Part shown: one piece after another, positions 1-5,656 of the stretch | Numbering within the stretch: the first letter of the stretch is position 1 | How the letters are laid out: every line of letters starts with the position of its first letter | Assembly: GCA_023426005.1 (NCBI GenBank) | Contig: JAFABO010000223.1 | Span: 1-7,135, forward strand | Length of the DNA stretch: 7,135 nucleotides | Direction: 5' to 3' | Origin: Bacillota bacterium | Lineage (GTDB): Bacteria > Bacillota > Clostridia > Acetivibrionales > DSM-1351 | Made by a program: the position numbers and the translations under genes | The notes under the pieces: generated by a model | Database searches by the model: none | Told to the model about the DNA's origin: nothing | What the model saw: only the letters and a program-made list of their open reading frames with translations

Positions 1-92
1 AAAGCACCTACCGCTGTTCCAACACCGGCTATCGGTTTTACTCCGCTGGAAACTTCCTCTACATAAACCCCTGGTGATAAATAATTTGGCAT
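1..92 (-). CDS. Contractile tail sheath protein, N-terminal fragment (runs off left edge)
   Basis: The minus strand from position 92 encodes an N-terminus beginning MPNYLSPGVYVEEV, followed by Ser-Ser-Gly-Val-Lys-Pro-Ile and a Gly/Val/Ala-rich stretch. The pattern Y-x-x-P-G-V-Y-(V/I)-x-E is the usual start of phage tail sheath proteins and of eCIS sheaths (Afp2-4/Pvc2-4). Such proteins polymerise around the inner tube and contract to drive it through a target envelope. Only 30 codons plus part of another are visible, so the type of sheath cannot be told. The start is fixed by an AAGGAGG box at 100-106, seven bases upstream of the ATG. The gene follows the DUF4255 cap gene after 79 bp that contain a hairpin. 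Confidence 0.88.
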   Translation of the reverse strand, partial: MPNYLSPGVYVEEVSSGVKPIAGVGTAVGA

Positions 93-99
93 TTCAAGT

Positions 100-106
100 C
101 CTCCTT
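100..106 (-). promoter_or_regulatory. Strong ribosome binding site of the sheath gene
   Basis: AAGGAGG on the minus strand, seven bases before the sheath ATG. It is the closest Shine-Dalgarno match in the window, better than the one in front of the ATPase gene. This fits the large number of sheath copies needed per particle. Confidence 0.75.
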
Positions 107-118
107 GTTATAACTGAT

Positions 119-151
119 TTTTATGGCTCCGCTTTTGTCAGAGCCTATAAA
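119..151 (-). other. Intergenic hairpin between cap and sheath genes
   Basis: At 125-145 the minus strand folds as GGCTCTG-ACAAAAG-CGGAGCC, a 7-bp stem with one G-U pair and a 7-nt loop. It can be extended outward by TTTTAT/ATAAAA past a one-base bulge. No T-tract follows on either strand, so it is not a standard rho-independent terminator. It may stabilise or process the mRNA and so allow sheath expression to differ from that of the upstream ATPase and cap genes; that role is inference. Confidence 0.5.
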
Positions 152-171
152 ACTTATTAAATTTATGAAAC

Positions 172-744
172 TTAAATTTTGTGAACATTGAGATCTTTTT
201 CAAGAACTCTTGGTATTGTTATTATCTTTTCAGACGGCAGCTTGACCGGAGAAACCAGATAGGATAAACTGAGCTTTGCCGGCTTTCCGGGAAAGACCTC
301 CCACAGCTGCTTAATATCCTGTAATGACAGATTATTGTAGGAAATTCTGATTTTCTCATTTCCGCAAGCCGCCAGATTTCCTTTTAAGTCATCTCCGCTC
401 AGTACCGCATGCTCGTGAAATAATTGAAACAGTTTTCCAAGTATGAGAAGCTCGGTATCCCTGTCTTTTGCATAAGGTGTCATTAAGTAAAAAAGGTCCA
501 GATACGCGGGTGGATTATAAAACAAAATTGTGTCTGCCAGCGATTCTTTTTCACTGTTTCTCATACTTGGACTTTCTGTGAGATAATATAAACACATCGA
601 GAGACAGATATTTGATGAATCTACATCACTTGGCGAGCCAAAGCTGATATAGCTGTCATCATTCAGTTCGGGTACGCTTGCTTTGATCAAAGCTTTTAAG
701 CTTGCACTGACATCTCTTATTACTGTGCGTGATTCCAAAGGCAT
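172..744 (-). CDS. DUF4255 (Pvc16 N-terminal domain) tail-cap protein of an eCIS
   Basis: This 190-aa protein carries the recognisable DUF4255 landmarks. There is an N-terminal helix of the type VIRDVSASLKALI, a central PPAYLDLFYLMTPYAKDRDT segment (about residues 77-96), a following LLILGKLFQLFHEHAVLSG helix, and a C-terminal LW...SLSYLVSPVKL strand (about 146-168). Family members (Afp16/Pvc16) cap or terminate the tube and sheath in contractile injection particles. The length is typical of the family. The ATG at 742-744 shares one base with the ATPase stop codon (TAATG), implying translational coupling. The sheath gene follows. The assignment rests on sequence pattern and on operon context, which agree. 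Confidence 0.88.
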   Translation of the reverse strand: MPLESRTVIRDVSASLKALIKASVPELNDDSYISFGSPSDVDSSNICLSMCLYYLTESPSMRNSEKESLADTILFYNPPAYLDLFYLMTPYAKDRDTELLILGKLFQLFHEHAVLSGDDLKGNLAACGNEKIRISYNNLSLQDIKQLWEVFPGKPAKLSLSYLVSPVKLPSEKIITIPRVLEKDLNVHKI

Positions 745-2981
745 TATTTCTTCACCTCAATCAGTTGATAATATGGGGCGTAATCCGACATTAAAAATGT
801 CTTGCCCAGTTTTTTGTATTCCCGTTTGGCAGCCAGCATTATATCCTTTATGCCTATGCTGCTTGATGCATGCGCCGCGTAAAAAGCGGCGTTCAATGCG
901 ATATTTTTTATATTTCCCCCTGCCAGAACAAATTTTTCCGCCAGGAAGTCATAGTCCAGATCCCTGTCTACCGGAGCCGCCGCCGGAAATATACCCTGCC
1001 AGATAAGTTTCCTCTGTTCCCTGTCAGGGAAGGGAAAGTTCACATTGAAATGCAGTCTCCGCAGGAATGCTTCATCAATATTTTGATTCAAATTGGTGGC
1101 CAGAATTACGATTCCGTCATACTCTTCCATCCTCTGCAGCAGGTAACCGATCTCCACATTTGCATATCTGTCATGGGCATCCTTTACCTCTGAACGTTTT
1201 CCAAAAAGTGCGTCGGCTTCATCAAAAAACAGTATGGCATTTGAAGTTTCAGCTTCTTTAAATATCTCTTCCAGATTTTTTTCGGTTTCACCTATGTATT
1301 TGCTGACTACCTGTGATACATCGATTTTATAGATTTCAAGCCCGATTTCATTTGCTATCACTTCTGCCGCCATTGTTTTACCGCTGCCCGGAGGCCCGGA
1401 AAATAGAATATTCAAACCTTTTCCAAGAGATAACCTTTTCTCAAACTCCCATTTTTCATATACCAGCGAACGGTATTTTACCTGGTTGCATATCTCCTGC
1501 ATCTGTTCCATTTGTTCCTCGGGCAGTACCAGCATTTCCATGGTGTAAAGCGCTTTTATTTTTGCAGCCAGGGTACTCAGTTTTTTATTGGATTGGGCAT
1601 AACAGGAGTTGTACAGCTCTTCTCTCCCAATCCTTCCATTTTCAGCCCGGTTCCATACCGAGCTGCTTTCGCCAAGCCTGAGCGCCGTTTTGATCTGGCC
1701 CTGTGTGAAGCGGAAGTTTTCCGAAAATTTACCCAGATCAATATCATCATCCAAGTTATATTCCCGGCGCTGCTGTTCCCAGCAGCTTCTTCTTTCCGCC
1801 CCGTTGGGATACGGAAACTCAACTTCTACAAAGGTAGAAGTATTGCTTGTATCTGTTGGATTCCATTGAGCATGTCCAATAATGAAGGTTAACGTTATAA
1901 TGCTTTGAAGCATTTGAAGCAGTCTGTTCTGTTTGCTCTGGTGATTTGCTTCTTTCAGCAGTAGATCAATATTCTTAAGGCACACGGCTGCATTGCTCAC
2001 CCTTGCCTGACGCTCCAGACGTCTCAATAATTCCTCAAAGCCATCGGCCGGCAGCATTCTTTCCACATCCACCATGATCAGCGGCAAACCCAGGCGGTCA
2101 CAGATGGCAATAACCTGTTCTGTTTTTCCCACCCCACGGGGGCCATAGAAATAAAAAACCTTATTGACTCCTTCTCTGCCTGTATCCCTGTAATAGTCAA
2201 CAAACCTGATTATTTTATCTCCCAGATCCGACGGAAAACCATTTTCTTTTTCAGAAGGTGTGTTGTCCTTCCATTTACCGGCCGGCATAATAAATTCCGT
2301 CACTTGAACCAGCTGAGTATCCGGTATATTAATATCAAGCAGATAGTTTACAGCCCAGTCATCCAGTTTTAAATGCCTGGTGATCAAGGGTACCCAGCTG
2401 TCCGACAGCTCATTGTGAAGTTCCATAAGGTATCCGGCAAGCGGAGCCTGAATATCAAATACACCCCGGATAAGATTTCTTTCCTGTTCCTCAAGCTGGA
2501 ATATTTTGGCCAGCATGTCAATGGTGGGCTTTTTTTCTGTCATATCATTTTGCAGGAAACCGTATACCTTTTGATATTTCTGATCAACTTCGGGCGCCAG
2601 GCAGGCAATTATGCAATATTGCTCAAATGGCCCCAGCCCGTACAGCTGTGAAAGGTGTTGAATAGAGATATGGCTGCCCTGCTCCTTTCCGGCTTCCAGC
2701 CTTTGGACAATCTGCATGTCCAGCTGCCTTAGCCGGCTTTCAATTTGTTCCTTATCACTGCCGAAGGTGCTGAAGCCCTCCAGCAAATCAAATATTTCAT
2801 CTGCGGATGAAAGTGCCAGCGTATTGGAATTTATAGCACCGGCGTCCAGACAGCTCCGGAGGTATAATATAAGTCTCAGATCCAGCCGCTTCAGTTCTTC
2901 TTCTATATATTCCAGGCTTGAATAAAATGGTATGACAGTTTTCCAGGGTGTCTTGCTCAAATCGTATTCTTTAATGTTCAT
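744..2981 (-). CDS. Double-AAA ATPase of a contractile injection system (Afp15/Pvc15-like)
   Basis: A 745-aa protein. Residues 1 to about 240 are mostly helical with no motif I can name. The first AAA module has Walker A GPRGVGKT (280-287), but its Walker B position reads VCLKNID (333-339) and lacks the catalytic Asp-Glu pair, so it probably binds nucleotide without hydrolysing it. The second module is canonical: GPPGSGKT (529-536), pore-loop-like KYIGE (561-565), Walker B ILFFDEAD (583-590), sensor-1 ILATN (626-630), arginine-finger region FLRRLHF (639-645), and a sensor-2 region around AGGNIKN (687-693). eCIS clusters nearly always encode such an ATPase, which is needed for assembly or sheath/terminator handling; its exact substrate is unsettled. 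It is the first large gene of the operon and overlaps the cap gene by one base. The start ATG (2979-2981) is preceded by AAAAGGATAGGAACCAA. Confidence 0.9.
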   Translation of the reverse strand: MNIKEYDLSKTPWKTVIPFYSSLEYIEEELKRLDLRLILYLRSCLDAGAINSNTLALSSADEIFDLLEGFSTFGSDKEQIESRLRQLDMQIVQRLEAGKEQGSHISIQHLSQLYGLGPFEQYCIIACLAPEVDQKYQKVYGFLQNDMTEKKPTIDMLAKIFQLEEQERNLIRGVFDIQAPLAGYLMELHNELSDSWVPLITRHLKLDDWAVNYLLDINIPDTQLVQVTEFIMPAGKWKDNTPSEKENGFPSDLGDKIIRFVDYYRDTGREGVNKVFYFYGPRGVGKTEQVIAICDRLGLPLIMVDVERMLPADGFEELLRRLERQARVSNAAVCLKNIDLLLKEANHQSKQNRLLQMLQSIITLTFIIGHAQWNPTDTSNTSTFVEVEFPYPNGAERRSCWEQQRREYNLDDDIDLGKFSENFRFTQGQIKTALRLGESSSVWNRAENGRIGREELYNSCYAQSNKKLSTLAAKIKALYTMEMLVLPEEQMEQMQEICNQVKYRSLVYEKWEFEKRLSLGKGLNILFSGPPGSGKTMAAEVIANEIGLEIYKIDVSQVVSKYIGETEKNLEEIFKEAETSNAILFFDEADALFGKRSEVKDAHDRYANVEIGYLLQRMEEYDGIVILATNLNQNIDEAFLRRLHFNVNFPFPDREQRKLIWQGIFPAAAPVDRDLDYDFLAEKFVLAGGNIKNIALNAAFYAAHASSSIGIKDIMLAAKREYKKLGKTFLMSDYAPYYQLIEVKK

Positions 2982-3025
2982 TTGGTTCCTATCCTTTTAA
3001 TTTTTTAAGTCATACCAGTGTGATT

Positions 3026-3080
3026 TTCAGAGAATACAATACATATTGATTAATATACAAATATTGATCAATATATTGTG
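3026..3080 (-). promoter_or_regulatory. Paired operator-like palindromes and weak promoter candidate before the ATPase gene
   Basis: ATATTGATCAATAT (3061-3074) is a perfect 14-bp palindrome. ATATTGATTAATAT (3043-3056) is a second copy differing at one base. The two start 18 bp apart, close to two helical turns. On the minus strand TTGTAT and TATTCT lie 18 bp apart and overlap these boxes, a weak sigma-A-like candidate. This is the layout of a dimeric repressor or activator site, but the tract is very AT-rich, so chance palindromes are more likely than usual. No regulator gene is visible in the window. Confidence 0.4.
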
Positions 3081-3103
3081 GTTTTTCTCTCACACTATAT
3101 ATG

Positions 3104-3147
3104 GTAAAAATAAAAAGCGTTTTACAACTGATTTTTTAAATTTTTAC
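3104..3147 (-). repeat. AT-rich inverted repeat after the small leader gene
   Basis: GTAAAAAT at 3104-3111 is matched by ATTTTTAC at 3140-3147, with further A/T pairing inside. The right arm overlaps the stop codon of the 69-aa gene. No T-tract follows, so a terminator is not supported. It could be an attenuator-type structure or simply low-complexity AT sequence. Confidence 0.25.
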
Positions 3148-3353
3148 ATGTTTATGGCAGACAGTTCCTTTTCAATAGCTTCCAACAGCACTACAACATT
3201 GCTCACTCTGAGATTTGACGACCAATAGGACTGAAAAAGATTCTCATATTCGATATCCTTTTGTAATTTTTCTTCCTTACACGAGTCCAGGACCGAACTG
3301 TTTTTGGAGTTGATTTTTTTCAGCATTTCGATAACGCTTCTAAGCTGTTCCAT
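3144..3353 (-). CDS. Small helical hypothetical protein at the head of the eCIS operon
   Basis: A 69-aa protein that I do not recognise. It is predicted to be almost wholly helical, with heptad-like hydrophobic spacing (LRSVIEMLKKI at the N-terminus, VVVLLEAIEKEL at the C-terminus). It has no signal peptide, no membrane segment and one cysteine. It is likely real because AAGGAGA (3361-3367) sits seven bases before the ATG. It is also framed by a terminator for the preceding gene on one side and the ATPase gene 160 bp downstream on the other. By position it could be a regulator, chaperone or adaptor of the injection system, but nothing in the sequence selects among these. Confidence 0.6.
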   Translation of the reverse strand: MEQLRSVIEMLKKINSKNSSVLDSCKEEKLQKDIEYENLFQSYWSSNLRVSNVVVLLEAIEKELSAINM

Positions 3354-3360
3354 ACGGGGC

Positions 3361-3367
3361 TCTCCTT
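3361..3367 (-). promoter_or_regulatory. Ribosome binding site of the 69-aa gene
   Basis: AAGGAGA on the minus strand, seven bases before the ATG at 3351-3353. It decides in favour of this short reading frame being translated. Confidence 0.6.
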
Positions 3368-3394
3368 TTTTACTCTTTATTTTGTTGAGGCTTT

Positions 3395-3436
3395 TTGTGC
3401 TTCCTCACATAATATGGAAATTATAGATGGGATTTA
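3395..3436 (-). promoter_or_regulatory. Candidate promoter of the eCIS operon
   Basis: Between the upstream terminator and the 69-aa gene, the minus strand contains TTAAAT, then 17 bases, then TATTAT. A second -10-like TATAAT lies slightly upstream. The -35 match is poor. The location is right for the operon promoter, since the terminator ends at about 3448 and the ribosome binding site starts at 3367, but the motif evidence alone is weak. Confidence 0.3.
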
Positions 3437-3447
3437 ACAACCGGAAA

Positions 3448-3490
3448 TAAAAAAAGGCCTTAACAGATGTTTTTTATCTGTTAGAACCTT
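3448..3490 (-). terminator. Rho-independent terminator of the frameshifted immunity-like gene
   Basis: On the minus strand a stem forms from TAACAGAT pairing with ATCTGTTA around a 7-nt A-rich loop. It extends through a short internal mismatch to AAGG/CCTT. A run of seven T follows. It sits about 34 bp after the stop codon at 3524 and marks the border between the immunity-like gene and the eCIS operon. Confidence 0.75.
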
Positions 3491-3523
3491 AAAAACAATT
3501 TGCTATTCGTGTTATACCTTACA

Positions 3524-3965
3524 TTACTTCAATCTCTCTCTTATATAATCCAATTTCCCAATATGGTAAGAAAAATCTTTATCTGGAAACAGCTTAGGCA
3601 AAAGCTCTACAGCCAGTTCTGCATCCTTTAAGACAATATTTCTGTTGATCCTGACCAAACTTGGAAAATTGCGCGGAATATCAATATAGAAATATTGCCA
3701 TCCGCGTACTGCACAACTGTCAATCATTGCTTTAAAATATTCTTCAAGATTCAGATCCATTGGGAAGTAGGCACTATTATATATCGAGTGGGAAAGTTCC
3801 CTTTTCTCTGAAAAAACAGCTATACCTTCCATCGTCTCCCCATGGCTGTTTTTCAAACCAATTCAACTTCTTCAAAAAATCTAATTCTTTGCCGTCTGGT
3901 TCAATTACTAACTTTCCAAAGGAATTCAATATATCTTGTTTCTGTTCTTTCGTTAATTTATCCAT
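3524..3965 (-). pseudogene. Frameshifted immunity-like gene
   Basis: Two overlapping minus-strand frames make one protein of about 146 aa if joined. The first starts at the ATG 3963-3965 (MDKLTKEQKQDILNSFGKLV) behind a GGAGG box (3974-3978) and stops at 3777. The second runs to 3524 and contains DLNLEEYFKAM, RGWQYFYIDIP and ELLPKLFPDKDFSYHIGKLD. From ATG to stop is 442 bases, one more than a multiple of three, so a single inserted base explains it. Candidate slip sites are the T6 run or the A4-G3 run between 3795 and 3830. The size and the toxin-tail-like sequence just upstream suggest a cytoplasmic immunity protein. I cannot name the family; a SUKH/SMI1-like fold is only a guess. A sequencing error is an alternative to true decay. 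Confidence 0.65.
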
Positions 3966-3973
3966 ATACAATA

Positions 3974-3978
3974 CCTCC
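3974..3978 (-). promoter_or_regulatory. Ribosome binding site of the frameshifted immunity-like gene
   Basis: GGAGG on the minus strand, eight bases before the ATG at 3963-3965. It makes that ATG a better start than the in-frame GTG at 3987-3989, which lies upstream of the box. Confidence 0.6.
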
Positions 3979-3981
3979 AAT

Positions 3982-4088
3982 TTACTCACTCAGGAATAGC
4001 TGAACCCTATTATTAATCCTGTCTCCGGTCTCTTTGGCTGTTTTTTTACCATCTTTGCCTGTTCACCTAACTTTCCGGGTAATTTAAC
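3982..4088 (-). pseudogene. Possible toxin C-terminal tail remnant
   Basis: Reading backwards from a TAA at 3982-3984, an open stretch of 27 codons ends ...KKTAKETGDRINNRVQLFLSE. Across a T7 run at 4041-4047 it continues in another frame as VKLPGKLGEQAKMV, which is protein-like and contains no stop. The TAA precedes the GGAGG and ATG of the next gene, the same stop/RBS/start arrangement as in the toxin-immunity pair at 5657-6519. I infer a decayed toxin end. The stretch is short and could be chance. The sequence from 4089 to 4148 is AT-rich with no gene. Confidence 0.3.
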
Positions 4089-4148
4089 TCATTATATAAT
4101 AATCCAATAATTATATTATCTTTGATTTATATTGTGTTGGTATTCCTC

Positions 4149-4514
4149 TTATTTCTTCTTAAAGAACTTAAAATATTTTGCATCCTCACTGTTAAAACAT
4201 CTACCTTCTGATTTCTTATTTGCAACTGCAAAAAGCTCTTTTGCTTTTTCAAAATCTCCTGATTCAAAAGCAACTTTTCCAGACAAAAATTCTCTTTCGC
4301 CCGAATCTATCCTGTTTAGACCGCATTGAAAAATTATATCTGCCCAAACCTGTGCCTTTATAATATCATTAATTATAAGGTACGTTTCACTAGCATATAA
4401 AGCAATATGATAACTTTCGCTATATTCACCTTTTGGCTCTGGTTCATACGGTTTTACTTCTCTAACTGCTGTACTTGCACTTCTGACCTCAGACGCTCCC
4501 GCATTATAGAAGCT
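4149..4514 (-). pseudogene. 5'-truncated TPR-like immunity protein remnant
   Basis: A 121-codon minus-strand frame with no ATG, GTG or TTG codon, bounded upstream by TAG at 4515-4517. It reads clearly as protein. A helical part contains ALYASETYLIINDIIKAQVWAD. Then come FLSGKVAFESGDFEKAKELF and KSEGRCFNSEDAKYFKFFKKK. The pattern (hydrophobic)-GK-(V/I)-x-(F/Y)-E-x-G-(D/E)-(F/Y)-E-K-A is a tetratricopeptide helix pair. The closing segment GRxFxxEDxKYxxFF is, to my recollection, typical of small TPR-like immunity proteins in polymorphic toxin loci. The native start has been lost, and the frame opens inside a hairpin at 4501-4525 next to IS110 debris. A compositionally normal but start-less frame is best explained by truncation. 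Confidence 0.6.
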
Positions 4515-4525
4515 CTATACTATGC
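4501..4525. repeat. Hairpin at the breakpoint of the immunity remnant
   Basis: GCAT-TATAGA-AGC-TCTATA-CT-ATGC: a 6-bp perfect stem flanked by a further 4-bp stem beyond a two-base bulge. It straddles the point where the immunity reading frame starts (4514) and lies about 120 bp beyond the stop of the IS110 fragment. It is a candidate element end or insertion target. Confidence 0.35.
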
Positions 4526-4573
4526 TGTTATCCTGCGGCTTTCCTTACCCCCTTAAAAAACTCGCTCTATATG

Positions 4574-4593
4574 AAGCCTCTTTAAAGAAGCTT
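4574..4593. repeat. Near-perfect palindrome downstream of the IS110 fragment
   Basis: AAGCCTCTTTAAAGAAGCTT is palindromic except for one position, and that pair becomes G-U on the minus-strand transcript. On the plus strand AT-rich sequence with a T6 run follows. It may be part of the IS end or a weak terminator. It lies in the 127-bp stretch 4517-4643, which has no gene. Confidence 0.3.
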
Positions 4594-4643
4594 ATTTACA
4601 TTTTTTACAATTCTATTTTACCATAATGACAGTTTAAACAACA

Positions 4644-4958
4644 TCAATCTGCCAACTTTTCAAACGGCTTGTATTCGGTCTTTGTCCGCATCATGCCGTA
4701 AATAATCCTTACAGCCCTTCTGGTTATGCATACAAGGGCTTGCGGCTTTGTTTTTCCTTCCTTGAGCTTGCTTTCAAAATATTCTCTGAATACCGGATGC
4801 CTTGCCTTACCGTTGGGATTTACCTGCACCAACTGGATTGCAAGAAAGTGGAATATTGCGTTCAAAACCCTGTTGCCCTGTCTGCTGCGCTGGTCTTTGC
4901 CCTTTCCGGCAGAGCTGAAATTTGCTTTGTCTCCATAAAACCTGCCGGCAACCGCACT
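4644..4958 (-). pseudogene. IS110-family transposase, C-terminal remnant
   Basis: The minus strand encodes FSSAGKGKDQR (about 4890-4919), then GNRVLNAIFHFLAIQ, then NGKARHPVFREYFE, and ends in RIIYGMMRTKTEYKPFEKLAD with TGA at 4644. This is the C-terminal Transposase_20 (IS116/IS110/IS902) domain, which contains the serine of the family's unusual recombinase active site. About 105 codons remain. Upstream, TAA at 4959-4961 interrupts the frame, and the N-terminal DEDD (RuvC-like) domain is missing. It is clearly related to the IS110 at 6566-7135 but differs at many positions, so it derives from a separate element rather than a recent duplication. It cannot encode an active recombinase. Confidence 0.85.
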
Positions 4959-4980
4959 TTATGAGCGTTAGATTTGGTTA

Positions 4981-5007
4981 GGGACATTTCTTGAAAAGAT
5001 GTGTCCC
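4981..5007. repeat. Stem-loop next to the broken end of the IS110 fragment
   Basis: GGGACA pairs with TGTCCC, and after a 2x2 internal loop an inner 4-bp stem (TCTT/AAGA) closes around a three-base loop. It begins 20 bp beyond the in-frame stop that interrupts the IS110 remnant, so it may mark the end of another inserted sequence. Such imperfect hairpins also occur in REP/IS200-type ends, but no transposase for one is present here. Confidence 0.4.
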
Positions 5008-5160
5008 TTGACCTTAATCCCCCTGTGTGGCAACGTGTTACCCCTGTTCCCGATTTTCAAGCGACTATGGAGTGTCGATACCCCTGCATGTTGAGAAGGA
5101 ATTTGAAGGCAATTTGGCGACTGTTTGTTCCGATAGTTTTCCGAACAAATTGTGCTGAAC

Positions 5161-5370
5161 CTAAGGGTCGAAAATGATGCGGGTTAAAGAGAGGTGGCCG
5201 CGGTGCGCCCCCTCCCGGCTCACATCAGCCCCGCAATGCGGGCTGACAGGCATTTGGGCATAGGTGGTTGGAATAAGCGATAGTGTGTCGGAAAAGGTGG
5301 TCAAGATAGGTTGCAAATGCCTATTTTCTGGCGTTTCAAAGGTGGTCTTTAAGGTGGCTGTTAAAACCTC
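5161..5370 (-). other. GC-rich open frame with repeated Thr-Thr-aromatic motif, no clear start
   Basis: The minus strand is open for 69 codons between TAA at 5371-5373 and TAG at 5161-5163. The translation contains LKTTFETPENRHLQPILTTF, then LIPTTYAQMPVSPHCGADV, then a basic segment. TTF, TTF and TTY recur at 15- and 11-residue spacing. This frame underlies four of the five AGGTGG copies seen on the plus strand. There is no ATG before 5251-5253 and no convincing ribosome binding site. It may be a small protein or gene fragment from a conjugative element of the Tn1549 type, a vague resemblance I cannot verify. It could also be non-coding. Confidence 0.25.
5226..5245. repeat. GC-rich hairpin
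   Basis: CAGCCCCGCAATGCGGGCTG forms an 8-bp stem with one bulged C and an AAT loop. No T-tract follows on either strand. It lies in the most GC-rich patch of the window. Possible roles include a nick or replication-associated structure of a mobile element, but no relaxase or replication gene is visible. Confidence 0.4.
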
Positions 5371-5556
5371 TTAAAGATGCTTGCAGCTATCTATTGCATT
5401 TTGCAGCAATATGCCTTTTTTCCTGCTCACTAGTTGCTAAACGCAACGCTTTGGTATAAGCTGTTTTTGTGTGCTGCATAGTATAAAGACAAAAACATGG
5501 TAAATGTCATGTGTGCTATTGGGTAACAACATACTGTTGAGAGACGATTACAACAC

Positions 5557-5587
5557 AAAGAAAACGGCTACCTCTATTGAGATAACC
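5557..5587 (-). terminator. Probable rho-independent terminator of the toxin-immunity pair
   Basis: On the minus strand GGTTATCTC pairs with GAGGTAGCC (nine pairs, two of them G-U) around an AATA loop, followed by GTTTTCTTTG. It lies 70 bp beyond the stop of the immunity gene at 5657. The T-tract is interrupted, so termination may be partial. Confidence 0.5.
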
Positions 5588-5656
5588 GCCTGTATAGTAC
5601 CGTTTATTTGGGAATCTGCCGAAACTGTGTTACCTGTATTTCTGTTTTGTATATAT

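Larger units (their letters stand above)
4959..5656. other. About 700 bp without an intact gene
   Basis: This stretch separates the IS110 fragment from the immunity gene at 5657. It contains a stem-loop (4981-5007), a GC-rich minus-strand open frame with no good start (5161-5370), a strong GC hairpin (5226-5245), five AGGTGG copies between 5192 and 5357, and a terminator (5557-5587). I recognise no tRNA, rRNA or coding gene. The GC content of about 5180-5250 is clearly higher than that of its surroundings, suggesting a different origin such as an integrative element. Confidence 0.5.

Noticed and set aside
1..92. Alternative that the sheath belongs to an ordinary myophage or type VI secretion system
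   Set aside because: An adjacent DUF4255 gene and a large AAA ATPase of the Pvc15 kind are hallmarks of eCIS; a prophage would not be expected to carry both, although sequence to the left is needed for proof.
683..1892. Several plus-strand open frames opposite the ATPase and cap genes
   Set aside because: They lie antisense to well-supported coding sequence, have no ribosome binding sites, and their translations are Pro/Leu/Ser/Phe-rich shadows.
4740..4964. Plus-strand frames opposite the IS110 fragment, and likewise 6663-6965 opposite the second IS110
   Set aside because: They are antisense shadows of the transposase frame; the two resemble each other only because the transposases do.
5205..5260. 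GTGCGCC start considered as the 5' end of a group II intron
   Set aside because: Beyond the first bases the expected intron domain I pattern is absent and no reverse transcriptase or domain V is seen.
5192..5357. Five AGGTGG copies considered as a CRISPR-like or iteron array
   Set aside because: Spacing is irregular (70, 33, 45 and 12 bp) and repeats are only 6-10 bp, so neither a CRISPR array nor classical iterons are supported; most copies fall in codon repeats of one frame.
5262..5373. Plus-strand frame starting with GTG and encoding about 36 residues (VVGISDSVSEKVVKIG...)
   Set aside because: No ribosome binding site, very short, and its regular Val codons are the complement of the Thr-Thr repeats on the other strand.
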